64,000 nucleotides of DNA from a virus: positions 1-64,000 of IMG/VR virus record IMGVR_UViG_3300030838_000001; one strand, written 5' to 3'. Positions 42,793 through 51,343 of this stretch are shown piece by piece. Every line of letters begins with the position of its first letter. Position 1 is the first letter of the stretch. The translations under genes and the position numbers were made by a program. Below the pieces are notes generated by a model that saw only the letters and a program-made list of their open reading frames with translations, was not told where the DNA came from and searched no databases.

Positions 42793-43441
42793 GTGTGTTG
42801 TTGTTAATTCTATTATGGTTATTGAAATAGTCTACTTTTTTGTTTTGAATATCACTATAATCAATCTTTTGTACCGTCATATTTGGGAAAAAACCATAAA
42901 TATTATTTGTCTTTTGTAAATCAGCGTAATAACCATCAATCGGTTTCTCACGTTTGGTAGCCAATTCAAGAATCTTATTAAATAAGGTATCTCTAATTAC
43001 AACTCCTTCTAGAGCAAATGTATTATGAAGTCTCATAATCTTTTCATTCACTTGGTCAGGAATTCCACCGTATGTATGATTACCACCGAAATAAATCATA
43101 TCCCAATCACTTGGTACGCTATTGATGTACTCTTCTAAATTAGCGATTTCAGGCATAAAGTAAACATCATCTTCAAAAATAACTACAGAAGAATATCCTT
43201 TTTCGATTGCTTCAGTTATTATATTTATATGTGTTTCCATGATTCCTAACTCACCCTTAAGCAGATTTTCGTTGTATGTAGTTGTTGACCAATCATATAA
43301 CTTTCCATCAATTGCTTGATATCTTTCAATATCATCTAAATTATGCTTAGCAAATTCCTTTAAAGAATTTTTCCATCTGTCAGGTCTTCTTTTTAAATTA
43401 ACACAAAAAGCCTTATCAAAATATTTTGTTAATACACTCAT
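42722..43441 (-). CDS. Glycosyltransferase, family 25 type
   Basis: A 239-residue protein. CVNLKRRPDRW near the start, LKGELGI and VVIFEDDV match GT25 enzymes that build lipopolysaccharide or glycoprotein sugars. The end is Asn-rich. Its C-terminus overlaps phoH by 71 nt. Confidence 0.8.
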   Translation of the reverse strand: MSVLTKYFDKAFCVNLKRRPDRWKNSLKEFAKHNLDDIERYQAIDGKLYDWSTTTYNENLLKGELGIMETHINIITEAIEKGYSSVVIFEDDVYFMPEIANLEEYINSVPSDWDMIYFGGNHTYGGIPDQVNEKIMRLHNTFALEGVVIRDTLFNKILELATKREKPIDGYYADLQKTNNIYGFFPNMTVQKIDYSDIQNKKVDYFNNHNRINNNTHATKNIFNNEVGINSKNWNNKNY

Positions 43442-44370
43442 TATTTTTTCTCTTTATTCTCGTATTTAGTATCTAGTTTATCTTGTCTATATCCTTCCAT
43501 GATATATTCACCGTTAGTTTTTACATCAGCAATGAACTTTACAACGTAGTGTCCATTATGTGTTACAATCTTGTCGAATACCAAATTGTTATATTCGTAT
43601 AAATGATTGTTTGCCGCACCTTGGGTTTTATCAGTAACAAAACCAACCTCATCTAGTTCAAGCATTGTACCACCCATTTGAGTGTTTTCAATTACTTTTT
43701 TAATATTTGAAATGAAGAACCTACTAGCTCTGTTGTATTCATCAGGGTATAGGCTAACATAAAATTCTAATAAGTGTTTTGTTTCATCTATCTTACGAAT
43801 CTTAAGTGTTTTTGTATAGTCTTCCAAATAAAAGTTAGGAGCGTTGCTTCTTTTAATCTTGATTGGTCTTTCATTTTTATCTTGTACAAAATAATCATGT
43901 CCGCTAATCTCAGCACGTGTTACCTCACCAACATCTTCATTCACTGGTTTTTCTTCCAAATTAGAGATATCAAATGTTTCATGAACACTTTTACCAATCT
44001 CAGTATTATCTACGATTAAAACAGCTGGATATGGGTCAAAACTATCTAGATTAGGTTTTGTAATCTTTAATTTTTTATCAGCCATTTTATAAATTGGGTT
44101 ATCATTTTCATCATACCCTTCTAACTTGATGGTTTTACCTTCTGTTGCTTCCATAATCTTATACATTCTCCAACGTAAATCCATAACTTCTTGAGTTATC
44201 TCACCATTGATTAATGAATCAGATATCTTTCCTTGATTTAAACGAGTTGATTGGGTTGCATCTGTTACTAACCCTTCACCTGTTTGTGATAATGCATTCT
44301 TTTCTACGTTGCTTAACGCTACAGCCGCTACAGCCGCTTGTTTTTTAACCCATTTGGTAATTTTTCCCAT
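43441..44370 (-). CDS. Hypothetical protein, possible virion gene (309 aa)
   Basis: Begins MGKITKWVKKQAAVAAVALS, a basic amphipathic helix that might target a membrane or virion. The body is beta-rich with KIKRSNAPNFYLEDYTKTLKI. No family recognised. Located among glycosyltransferases, so a glycan-related or virion role is possible. Confidence 0.55.
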   Translation of the reverse strand: MGKITKWVKKQAAVAAVALSNVEKNALSQTGEGLVTDATQSTRLNQGKISDSLINGEITQEVMDLRWRMYKIMEATEGKTIKLEGYDENDNPIYKMADKKLKITKPNLDSFDPYPAVLIVDNTEIGKSVHETFDISNLEEKPVNEDVGEVTRAEISGHDYFVQDKNERPIKIKRSNAPNFYLEDYTKTLKIRKIDETKHLLEFYVSLYPDEYNRASRFFISNIKKVIENTQMGGTMLELDEVGFVTDKTQGAANNHLYEYNNLVFDKIVTHNGHYVVKFIADVKTNGEYIMEGYRQDKLDTKYENKEKK

Positions 44371-44371
44371 T

Positions 44372-45025
44372 TTAGTTGTGTTTTAAATAACTGCAATTCA
44401 AAAGATTGAAGTTATATGTATTGTAATTTGTTTTATGTTTTGTTAGAAGATATGGTAGACTCAATTGGTCTTGTATTGAATACATTGCATTGTGGTAAAA
44501 CCAATCTTTCATTAGATTATTATCTTTATCCTTGATTAATTCTTTTGAATACATAAAGCATCCGCAAGCAAATAACTTATCATCTACGAATTCTTCATCC
44601 TGAGTGTATTTAAGCACTTGTTTATCCATATCCTCTCCTTGGTATCGACTAATCAAATAATTATCACCACGGGCCATAAGATTGTTCATGAAGTCTAATT
44701 CTGATTGTATTGTATTTCTATAAGGATGATTGAATAAACATAAGTCATATCCTTCTATTCCTTTTAGTAGCTGTTCAATTATTCCATCATTTAGTGTAAA
44801 CTTTGAATCGGCCCAAATATAATAATCATAATCTTCATCTAATTCCCATTCAAGCATCTTAGGAATCTTACCTTTGAGTCTTGAATGTAGACTAAGTGCT
44901 CTAGATGGTGTATTTGAATCATTATAAAGAACCACATCAACATTGTACTTAGCCAATTCTTCATGGTTATTAATTATAAGTTGTGAATGTCCACCGAAAG
45001 CACCTGATATAAGTTTTATTTTCAT
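44372..45025 (-). CDS. Glycosyltransferase-like protein (DUF616/TOD1 style)
   Basis: A 217-residue protein. YDYYIWADSKFTL and the late YSIQDQLSLPYLL resemble DUF616-type glycosyltransferases (GT-A fold). This assignment is moderate. It overlaps the next gene's start. Confidence 0.6.
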   Translation of the reverse strand: MKIKLISGAFGGHSQLIINNHEELAKYNVDVVLYNDSNTPSRALSLHSRLKGKIPKMLEWELDEDYDYYIWADSKFTLNDGIIEQLLKGIEGYDLCLFNHPYRNTIQSELDFMNNLMARGDNYLISRYQGEDMDKQVLKYTQDEEFVDDKLFACGCFMYSKELIKDKDNNLMKDWFYHNAMYSIQDQLSLPYLLTKHKTNYNTYNFNLLNCSYLKHN

Positions 45026-45579
45026 TAAAAGGTTATTTTAAAGACAATTTCTTTATTGTAACCAGTATCAGTATCAAGAGTTTCAACTTCTACCAATTTA
45101 GGATTAGCTATTTTTAAAATATCATCAAAAATATCCTTAGAAATAGCCAAATCAGGAACATCTACACCATGTTGTAAATTATGCGCTAATTCCTCTGTAG
45201 CTCCGTCAGCAAATGGTATAAATAATGTGATACATAATTTTTTTGTTGCGCTATTTAAAGCATTCGCAAATATTCTTTCCCATTCATAGTTATGTTCCAA
45301 TACGTGTCTCATATGAATTCCTTCAACACTTGATTCATATTCACATAAATCAATGTGTTTTTTTGTTGCAAATGGAGTATCACTTCCATCGATACCAATA
45401 GCCTGTGGACAGAATCTAAGGAAACCACCACCACCTACTCCCCAATCTTCAATTGTTTCACAGTCAGCTAAAAAATCAGCACCAATTTGGTACGTTGATG
45501 TTTCTCCATATTTGTATGAACTTGGTATTCCTGATTTTAAATCTTTATACCAATTGTCCCATTTTCCTACATTACTCAT
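45025..45579 (-). CDS. SAM-dependent methyltransferase
   Basis: A 184-residue protein. TIEDWGVGGGGFLRF (motif I), IGIDGSD and the HVLEHNYEWERIFANAL segment match small class I methyltransferases found in sugar-modification clusters. The target is probably a glycan, inferred from context. It overlaps the GT2/methyltransferase fusion by 8 nt. Confidence 0.7.
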   Translation of the reverse strand: MSNVGKWDNWYKDLKSGIPSSYKYGETSTYQIGADFLADCETIEDWGVGGGGFLRFCPQAIGIDGSDTPFATKKHIDLCEYESSVEGIHMRHVLEHNYEWERIFANALNSATKKLCITLFIPFADGATEELAHNLQHGVDVPDLAISKDIFDDILKIANPKLVEVETLDTDTGYNKEIVFKITF

Positions 45580-46894
45580 TTCTTTTTAATATTGTTAATC
45601 CGTTGTTATTTGTTAAGTCTTCTAGAATACTCCAATTGGTATTCTCAGCCAAGAAATCTTCCATAGCCGTTCTAAGTCCAAGCTTCGTTGATGATTGTCC
45701 TTTAATAATCTCACTTGCATGTTGATAGATTTGCTCATCAACTCTACCAAACGTAGTTGTATCATGAAGTATGATATACTTAGATACATTACCTTCGTGA
45801 ATTCTTAATTCTGCAATTAATTGATTGTAAGTGTGAAGTGTATCTATGAAAAGAAGCTCCGTTGGTTCAATTGTTAAATTAAGAGTATCTGCCAATACAA
45901 AAGAATGATTTAGTAATTGAGTACTTTCAGTCATTATTTGTTGTATTTCATGAGTTGATTGGATATCATAAGAGATAAGTCTTTCAGGATTTGCCATTAT
46001 AAAAGCAAGAGTCGAAGCTCCCCATCTAACACCCATTTCTGTTATGTGCTTACACTCTTCACCATATCTTTTAAGAACTGGCATGTGTTCATAAATGTCT
46101 ATACTCTGTGTTACATTTGGATTAACCAAAGAAACATTATATAGTTCTGTAATTCTATTGCTCATTGCGTTTTCATTTGTTTTTGTAAATGTTAAAAACG
46201 TAGGTCTTAAATTTGAATATTCAAAGTTAGGTTTCAAATAATGTGGATTATTATTGTCAACATAAGCTCTGATATCTTCAACACCACTCGTTTTCATTGA
46301 TTTTTTTGATTGACCTTCATAGTGTATGATAGGTGAGTTTAAAACATAGGCTAAGTTAAATCCTCTTTCGTAAATAGAATGAAAGATAAAATCATCACCA
46401 CAATATGTTTTAATGTAGCTTGGTAGTGTTGGAAATAATGCATGTCTAAGACTGAAATCCCATCCTTGCATATTAACAAACGGCTCAACTACTCTATAGT
46501 TTAATTGTGTTTGTTCTGAACTATAACTCATATGGTTAGTTGAATGTACTACGATACCAACATAAGGTTCTTTATCGAAAACCGCAATGGTTGATTCAAC
46601 AAAGTTGCTACATAAATTAATATCGTTATTCAAGAAACATAAGTATTCATTCTTATAGGTTGCATGAAACCAAGACCACACATGATTAAGTGGGATATTC
46701 TCAGCATTCCTAACTATTTCTACGTTTTCGTAGTCTATTGAATCTAAAAATTCGCTAGTTCCTTCTTCGGTTGAAGCTTGGTCAACCAAAACGATTTCAA
46801 AATCATCACTTGTTTGTGTTTGTAAGTCTTTCAAACAATCTCTAGTGAACTCAATGTTATCTAAATTCACTATTAAAATTTTTAGTTTTTTCAT
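45572..46894 (-). CDS. Bifunctional glycosyltransferase/methyltransferase (440 aa)
   Basis: Residues 1-240 are a GT2 domain (KILIVNLDN, IVLVDQAST, YLCFLNNDIN). Residues from about 265 form a second domain with HITEMGVRWGASTLAF and ISYDIQ, a class I methyltransferase of the CmcI-like kind, followed by LLFIDTLHTYNQL. One chain could add and then methylate a sugar (inference). It overlaps the upstream gene by 1 nt. Confidence 0.7.
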   Translation of the reverse strand: MKKLKILIVNLDNIEFTRDCLKDLQTQTSDDFEIVLVDQASTEEGTSEFLDSIDYENVEIVRNAENIPLNHVWSWFHATYKNEYLCFLNNDINLCSNFVESTIAVFDKEPYVGIVVHSTNHMSYSSEQTQLNYRVVEPFVNMQGWDFSLRHALFPTLPSYIKTYCGDDFIFHSIYERGFNLAYVLNSPIIHYEGQSKKSMKTSGVEDIRAYVDNNNPHYLKPNFEYSNLRPTFLTFTKTNENAMSNRITELYNVSLVNPNVTQSIDIYEHMPVLKRYGEECKHITEMGVRWGASTLAFIMANPERLISYDIQSTHEIQQIMTESTQLLNHSFVLADTLNLTIEPTELLFIDTLHTYNQLIAELRIHEGNVSKYIILHDTTTFGRVDEQIYQHASEIIKGQSSTKLGLRTAMEDFLAENTNWSILEDLTNNNGLTILKRNE

Positions 46895-48570
46895 TATATA
46901 AGTTTTTTATAAATGTCAATTATCTCCTTAGCAACAACATCACTCTTAAATTTATCTAAGTCAGTTGGTACTTCATGTAGTGTTTTTGATATTATATCAC
47001 CAGTAGCGTTAACATTATATATCCAACCTTTTTTACCACATAACCATCCTTCAATAGTTGTTCTACCTAAAAGAATTCCAGCTGTCTCATCACATTGGTG
47101 AATAAACTTTTCGATGTTAGGTGTTGGCTCAAAATATGTCACGTGGTCATTTTGTGCAATGTATGCATCTAGCGTAGCTTCACGTTTTTTACCAACAATC
47201 CATAATTCACCACCTTCTTCTTTGGTTGTGTTAATTAAGTCTACTAGGGTTTGGATTCTCAAGAAATCAATAGTTCCAACGAATAGTGTTCTTTTCTTGG
47301 TTCTTTTTTCTGTTAGTTTAACTTCTTTAAATCTTGTTGTGTCAATTGGATTATAGATAATATCAATCATCTCACTATCAATCCCAAATTTATCAATAAG
47401 ATAGTCTTTGATTTCAGGACGAATAGCAATGTATTTTTTTACATTATCAGTAATAAAAGGTTCTTCCATTGGAATTACTTCTGAGTGGATTGAAGTTACT
47501 ATCGGAGTATTTGGATAGAACTTAGCCAAGTGTTCAGTAATTGGTTTGTGGTTTGAATGGATTACATCGAATTCTACATTAGAAACTTTATAAAGAGTCG
47601 CTTCTTGTGATGGAATTTCACCTTGTGGTGTCTTAAGTAACCATTTACCATCCCCTAACTTATACCCAGGAGGTGATTTCAAGTCATATGTCTTGATTCC
47701 TATACCATTAGCAATCTTATTAAGTGGATTACCCAAGTTGGCCCAAATACTAACCTCACAACCTTGTTTCATAAGTTGTTTAGCCAATTCAAAAACATAT
47801 AATTCTGAACCAGTATGTGATTGTAAACTTAAACAACCAATAAGGACCTTAAGCTTCTCACCTTTACGAATAACTCTTTTTATTTCAGCTGGCAATACAC
47901 TAGCATATTTTTCACTAAAATTAATACGGTTTGTTTCCCAAGAATCATTTGTTTCACCAATTGATTTATGGTTTATTCTGATTTGAGTTGAAACTCCTAC
48001 CTTAACACCTTCCAAGTAATTATCAAATGAGAATGTAACATCATAGAAATGGAATCCTTCAACTGATTCATCAAAGGTTGCTTTGATACGTGTTTTGTCA
48101 ACTGCGAAGAATACACCATCAACATTTACAACTTCTTCCAAGTGTTGCCCTAAGTCATCAGAATAAGCTGATAACCAAGATTTACCACCACTAGTATGTT
48201 GTACTCTACCAAACATTTTTTTAGGGTCTTCCCACCATTTACCTGAAGAAGGCATAGCTTTACTTCCAGCAACACCAATTATTCCAAATTCAGGGTTCTT
48301 TTCAAACTGTTTAAGTAATTTATTACCCCATTGCTTAGTATCAATAGAAATATCATCATGACAAAATACAACTATATCGTATTTCGCTTGATTTAAGCCT
48401 TGATTATATGCTGAGGTTAGTGATTGTCCACCATTGAAATATGTTGACGCAGGGTCGTTGTTATTGATGATTTCAATAACTTCAATGTGTTTATGTAGAC
48501 CAGAAGATTTGATTATATGGTCAATGTGTGGTTTATTATGTTCTTTTGTGCAATATACAACTGTTATCAT
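46894..48570 (-). CDS. Two-domain glycosyltransferase, GT2 plus GT4 (558 aa)
   Basis: Residues 1-240 are a GT2 domain (TVVYCTKEHN start, VVFCHDDIS acidic site). Residues from about 242 are a GT-B domain of the GT4 type (KLKVLIGCLSLQSHTGSELYVFELAKQL, later RTLFVGTIDFLRIQTLV). The fusion suggests two consecutive sugar transfers by one protein. First gene of the long glycan operon. Confidence 0.75.
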   Translation of the reverse strand: MITVVYCTKEHNKPHIDHIIKSSGLHKHIEVIEIINNNDPASTYFNGGQSLTSAYNQGLNQAKYDIVVFCHDDISIDTKQWGNKLLKQFEKNPEFGIIGVAGSKAMPSSGKWWEDPKKMFGRVQHTSGGKSWLSAYSDDLGQHLEEVVNVDGVFFAVDKTRIKATFDESVEGFHFYDVTFSFDNYLEGVKVGVSTQIRINHKSIGETNDSWETNRINFSEKYASVLPAEIKRVIRKGEKLKVLIGCLSLQSHTGSELYVFELAKQLMKQGCEVSIWANLGNPLNKIANGIGIKTYDLKSPPGYKLGDGKWLLKTPQGEIPSQEATLYKVSNVEFDVIHSNHKPITEHLAKFYPNTPIVTSIHSEVIPMEEPFITDNVKKYIAIRPEIKDYLIDKFGIDSEMIDIIYNPIDTTRFKEVKLTEKRTKKRTLFVGTIDFLRIQTLVDLINTTKEEGGELWIVGKKREATLDAYIAQNDHVTYFEPTPNIEKFIHQCDETAGILLGRTTIEGWLCGKKGWIYNVNATGDIISKTLHEVPTDLDKFKSDVVAKEIIDIYKKLI

Positions 48571-48594
48571 GATTTTAATTTTTCATAATAATAG

Positions 48595-48606
48595 TATTTA
48601 AATATC
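48595..48606 (-). promoter_or_regulatory. Variant late-type element for the glycan operon
   Basis: Minus strand GATATTTAAATA, one base away from the octamer ATATTTAT, about 35 nt before the ATG at 48570. Promoter assignment is tentative. Confidence 0.4.
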
Positions 48607-48631
48607 AAAGTGTAAATGGTTTATAAACAAA

Positions 48632-48660
48632 AAAACCCTACTCGTTAAAGTAGGGTTTTA
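48632..48660 (-). terminator. Terminator after the GMP reductase-like gene
   Basis: Minus strand stem AAACCCTAC / GTAGGGTTT with a TTTAACGA loop and T7. Confidence 0.85.
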
Positions 48661-48662
48661 AT

Positions 48663-49655
48663 TTATTTCTTATATCTTTGGTAAGCATTATCTGTAATTT
48701 TGATAATATCTGCCATTCCAATAAATTCATCAAGAGTTTTTGTGTTTGAATAACTCATGGCCGAGCGTAGGTAATCTTCAAAATTACTAGCCCATTGTCT
48801 TAGGTTATATTCAGCTTTTCTAAATCGAATAACACCTTCAGAAGAAATTAATTCTTCTTTTCCCCATTCTTTTTGAACTTCTTTGGTGCTCATACCTCTA
48901 AACTTCTTATAAACAGGTAGGTTATTGTTATAACACCATCTTGCAAAGCTTTGTTTAATCTTTATGCATTTGAAAAGATAATTATCACCACATGAATCAA
49001 TAGCTTTGTTGAAGATGCTTCCTACCATTACGTAATCAGCTCCAAGTGCTAGTGCTTTGATAATATCGCTGTAGTTTTGCATCCCACCATCTGCGACTAT
49101 CTTAGCTGGTTTATCTAAACTACAAGAAATTTCGTAACACTCTCGGATAAGACTTGCCATTGGATATCCAACACCAGTATGTACAGTAGTACTACATCCA
49201 CCGCCATTTCCGATTCCAACCCTAACATAATCAGCACCAGCATCAGAAAGAACCTTGTATGTTTCAGGGTTAGCAACATTACCAACCATAAGGGTCATTT
49301 CAGGATATTTAGCTTTTAATGCTTTGGTCATTTCCACTAGGGTTGCCATGTGTCCATTTGCGATATCAATAAGATACATACCTTTTTGGTTAAGATTTCC
49401 TTTTCTAGCTTGTTTCTCAATTTCTTGTAAAGAATATGATTCAAATCCAGTTAAGTTCATTTCACCTCTTGGAGTACAAGTAATAATCTTTAACCCTTTG
49501 TAAATGTATTTGTTATCTTTACTAATAACAGTGTCCATTGGTGCTGTAATTAAAGGTAAAAACCCATCGTGAAATGGGTTTATATCTTTTCGAGAATTAA
49601 TATTAGATATCTTAGCTGGTTTAATTAAAATATCGTTAAAATCGAATTTGTTCAT
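48663..49655 (-). CDS. GMP reductase/IMP dehydrogenase-like enzyme
   Basis: A 330-residue TIM-barrel protein. The catalytic Cys154 is in GGGCSTTVHTGVG, and KIVADGGMQNYSDIIKALALGADYVMVG and KFRGMSTKEVQKEWG match IMPDH/GMP reductase. It has no CBS domain, as in GMP reductase. It interconverts purine nucleotides at the GMP/IMP step; the direction cannot be told. With dUTPase and ThyA it points to active nucleotide supply. Confidence 0.8.
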   Translation of the reverse strand: MNKFDFNDILIKPAKISNINSRKDINPFHDGFLPLITAPMDTVISKDNKYIYKGLKIITCTPRGEMNLTGFESYSLQEIEKQARKGNLNQKGMYLIDIANGHMATLVEMTKALKAKYPEMTLMVGNVANPETYKVLSDAGADYVRVGIGNGGGCSTTVHTGVGYPMASLIRECYEISCSLDKPAKIVADGGMQNYSDIIKALALGADYVMVGSIFNKAIDSCGDNYLFKCIKIKQSFARWCYNNNLPVYKKFRGMSTKEVQKEWGKEELISSEGVIRFRKAEYNLRQWASNFEDYLRSAMSYSNTKTLDEFIGMADIIKITDNAYQRYKK

Positions 49656-49670
49656 TAAAATATTTGTGTT

Positions 49671-50261
49671 TTATTTTGTTCCTGTACTTCCAAATCCACC
49701 AGCTCCACGCTCAGTATCATTAGATATTTCGTCTATTTTGTTTAAATTAATTGTGTTCTTAGCTGTTACAGTTGCTACTACTGCTTGTGCAATTCTTTCA
49801 CCATGCTTGATTATGAATTCTTGCTTACCATGATTGATAAGGATAACCTTAACTTCTCCACGATAATCTGCATCAACCGTCCCAGGTGTATTCAACACAG
49901 TAATACCATGCTTTGCCGCTAGTCCGCTTCTTGGTCTAACTTGAATCTCAAAATTAGGTGGTAATTCAAAGTATAAACCTGTCGGAATAAGCTTTATTTC
50001 ACCACTTTCAAGTATGATATCATCTTCACCTAAATCAGCTCTTAAATCGAAGCCTGATGCTCCGTCAGTTGCATATTCAGGGTCAGGGTTATTTGATTTA
50101 TTTACGAAGTTAACCTTCATTCTAAAATCATTTGATACGTTTACTATGTTTCCATTCATAGCTCCACCGAATTCTTTGTCAAAATCTGCTTGACTGTAAG
50201 GATTAGAAGGGTCCGCAATTTCGAGAACCCTCTCCTTCATTTTTTGAATGTCAAATGTCAT
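49671..50261 (-). CDS. dut: dUTPase with a long N-terminal extension
   Basis: A 196-residue protein. The five trimeric dUTPase motifs are visible: [37 protein letters not shown] and [10 protein letters not shown]. The first 45 residues are an unusual extension. It cleaves dUTP to dUMP, the substrate of the thyA product at 13.5 kb. It starts at the stop of the HD-like gene (1-nt overlap). Confidence 0.93.
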   Translation of the reverse strand: MTFDIQKMKERVLEIADPSNPYSQADFDKEFGGAMNGNIVNVSNDFRMKVNFVNKSNNPDPEYATDGASGFDLRADLGEDDIILESGEIKLIPTGLYFELPPNFEIQVRPRSGLAAKHGITVLNTPGTVDADYRGEVKVILINHGKQEFIIKHGERIAQAVVATVTAKNTINLNKIDEISNDTERGAGGFGSTGTK

Positions 50262-50824
50262 TATTTACTTGCTTTTTCGTTTTTGATAGCGAACAAGTTA
50301 GCAACCTTTAATAAGTCACCCATAGTTGAGTTATGATACTCTACCATTTTGTCGTCCTCTCTATCAAACATTATGATTGCTTGGTATTCCTCTTCTGTAA
50401 AAGTAACACCGTGAGCTGAAGCATAAAAAATGCTACGGTCACTAACTCTCATAGAAACTAAATCCTCATTGAACTTGTACATTTGTCCAAGATTTTTTTT
50501 ATGCCATTCAGATTCATTCTCAATGTATAATTTTGCTTTACCAATTTGGTGTAAAAGTGCAACCTTCAATAATGAAGATTGGTCAACTCTTTCATCTGCT
50601 GGTAAAGCGTTATTAAACATCACTGCATACTTAGCAACATTTAATAAGTGAGCAATAAGGCCACCTTCAAATGCGTTATGTAATTTTGTTACAGTAGATG
50701 CTGGAGCTTTAATGAAATCTGTTCCTAAGAAAGCTTGTAATTCATCTGTCATGAATCCTAAATTTGTTGCTGTCTCAAAGTATTTTTTTGTATTAGCAAC
50801 GATTTTTGTTTGGTCTAAAGACAT
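50261..50824 (-). CDS. HD-like phosphohydrolase with Gln replacing the metal Asp
   Basis: A 187-residue protein. [19 protein letters not shown] and ALLHQIGK line up with HD enzymes, but the conserved HD pair reads H92-Q93. Either the enzyme is inactive or the metal site differs. I use ATG 50824; the longer frame would begin with GTG inside the promoter. Co-transcribed with dut. Confidence 0.7.
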   Translation of the reverse strand: MSLDQTKIVANTKKYFETATNLGFMTDELQAFLGTDFIKAPASTVTKLHNAFEGGLIAHLLNVAKYAVMFNNALPADERVDQSSLLKVALLHQIGKAKLYIENESEWHKKNLGQMYKFNEDLVSMRVSDRSIFYASAHGVTFTEEEYQAIIMFDREDDKMVEYHNSTMGDLLKVANLFAIKNEKASK

Positions 50825-50855
50825 GTCTTTATGTATTATCTTCTCGTTATTTGTA

Positions 50856-50886
50856 CAAATATACACCTTTATTTTGACTAAAGCAA
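50856..50886 (-). promoter_or_regulatory. Host-type promoter for the HD-like/dut operon
   Basis: Minus strand: TTG (50886-50884), spacer of 20, TATATTTG (50863-50856). The TTG is at the edge of the upstream 50900 gene. Confidence 0.7.
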
Positions 50887-50899
50887 ATAAATTTTAAAA

Positions 50900-51340
50900 T
50901 TATTCACCTAAAACTCTAGTTTGTCCGAATCCGTGTTTAAACTCATCTTTAAATCTAACTGCATCCATTTTTGGTTCAGGGTCAGCTTTTAGTTTAGGTT
51001 CATCACTTGATTTAAGAACACTCAACAAATCAGCTTTTAATGATTTGATTGTATCTTCAAATTGTTTCTTTTGATTAGAAAGAATATTCTTGATTTGGTC
51101 TTCTTCAGGTGTTTTGTACTTATCATCAACTCTGTCCATAAGTTCTTTGATGTGAGATGTTTTTGTTGTATCATCTAAATCAATTGTATACTTAGGTTTA
51201 ACGTTGTCAGTTAACAATTGGTTAACTCCAACAAATTTTTCAGGTGCTTTTTTCTCACCATCACTAGTTGAATTTGCTTTATCCTCTTTCAAGGCTTTAG
51301 CTAGGAATTCGAAAACTAGAATTAAATCATCTTGTTTCAT
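50900..51340 (-). CDS. Coiled-coil hypothetical protein (146 aa)
   Basis: Begins MKQDDLILVFEFLAKALKED. The middle has NILSNQKKQFEDTIKSLKADLLSVL, a coiled coil. It sits 3 nt after the glycosyltransferase gene. Not recognised. Confidence 0.55.
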   Translation of the reverse strand: MKQDDLILVFEFLAKALKEDKANSTSDGEKKAPEKFVGVNQLLTDNVKPKYTIDLDDTTKTSHIKELMDRVDDKYKTPEEDQIKNILSNQKKQFEDTIKSLKADLLSVLKSSDEPKLKADPEPKMDAVRFKDEFKHGFGQTRVLGE

Positions 51341-51343
51341 AAT

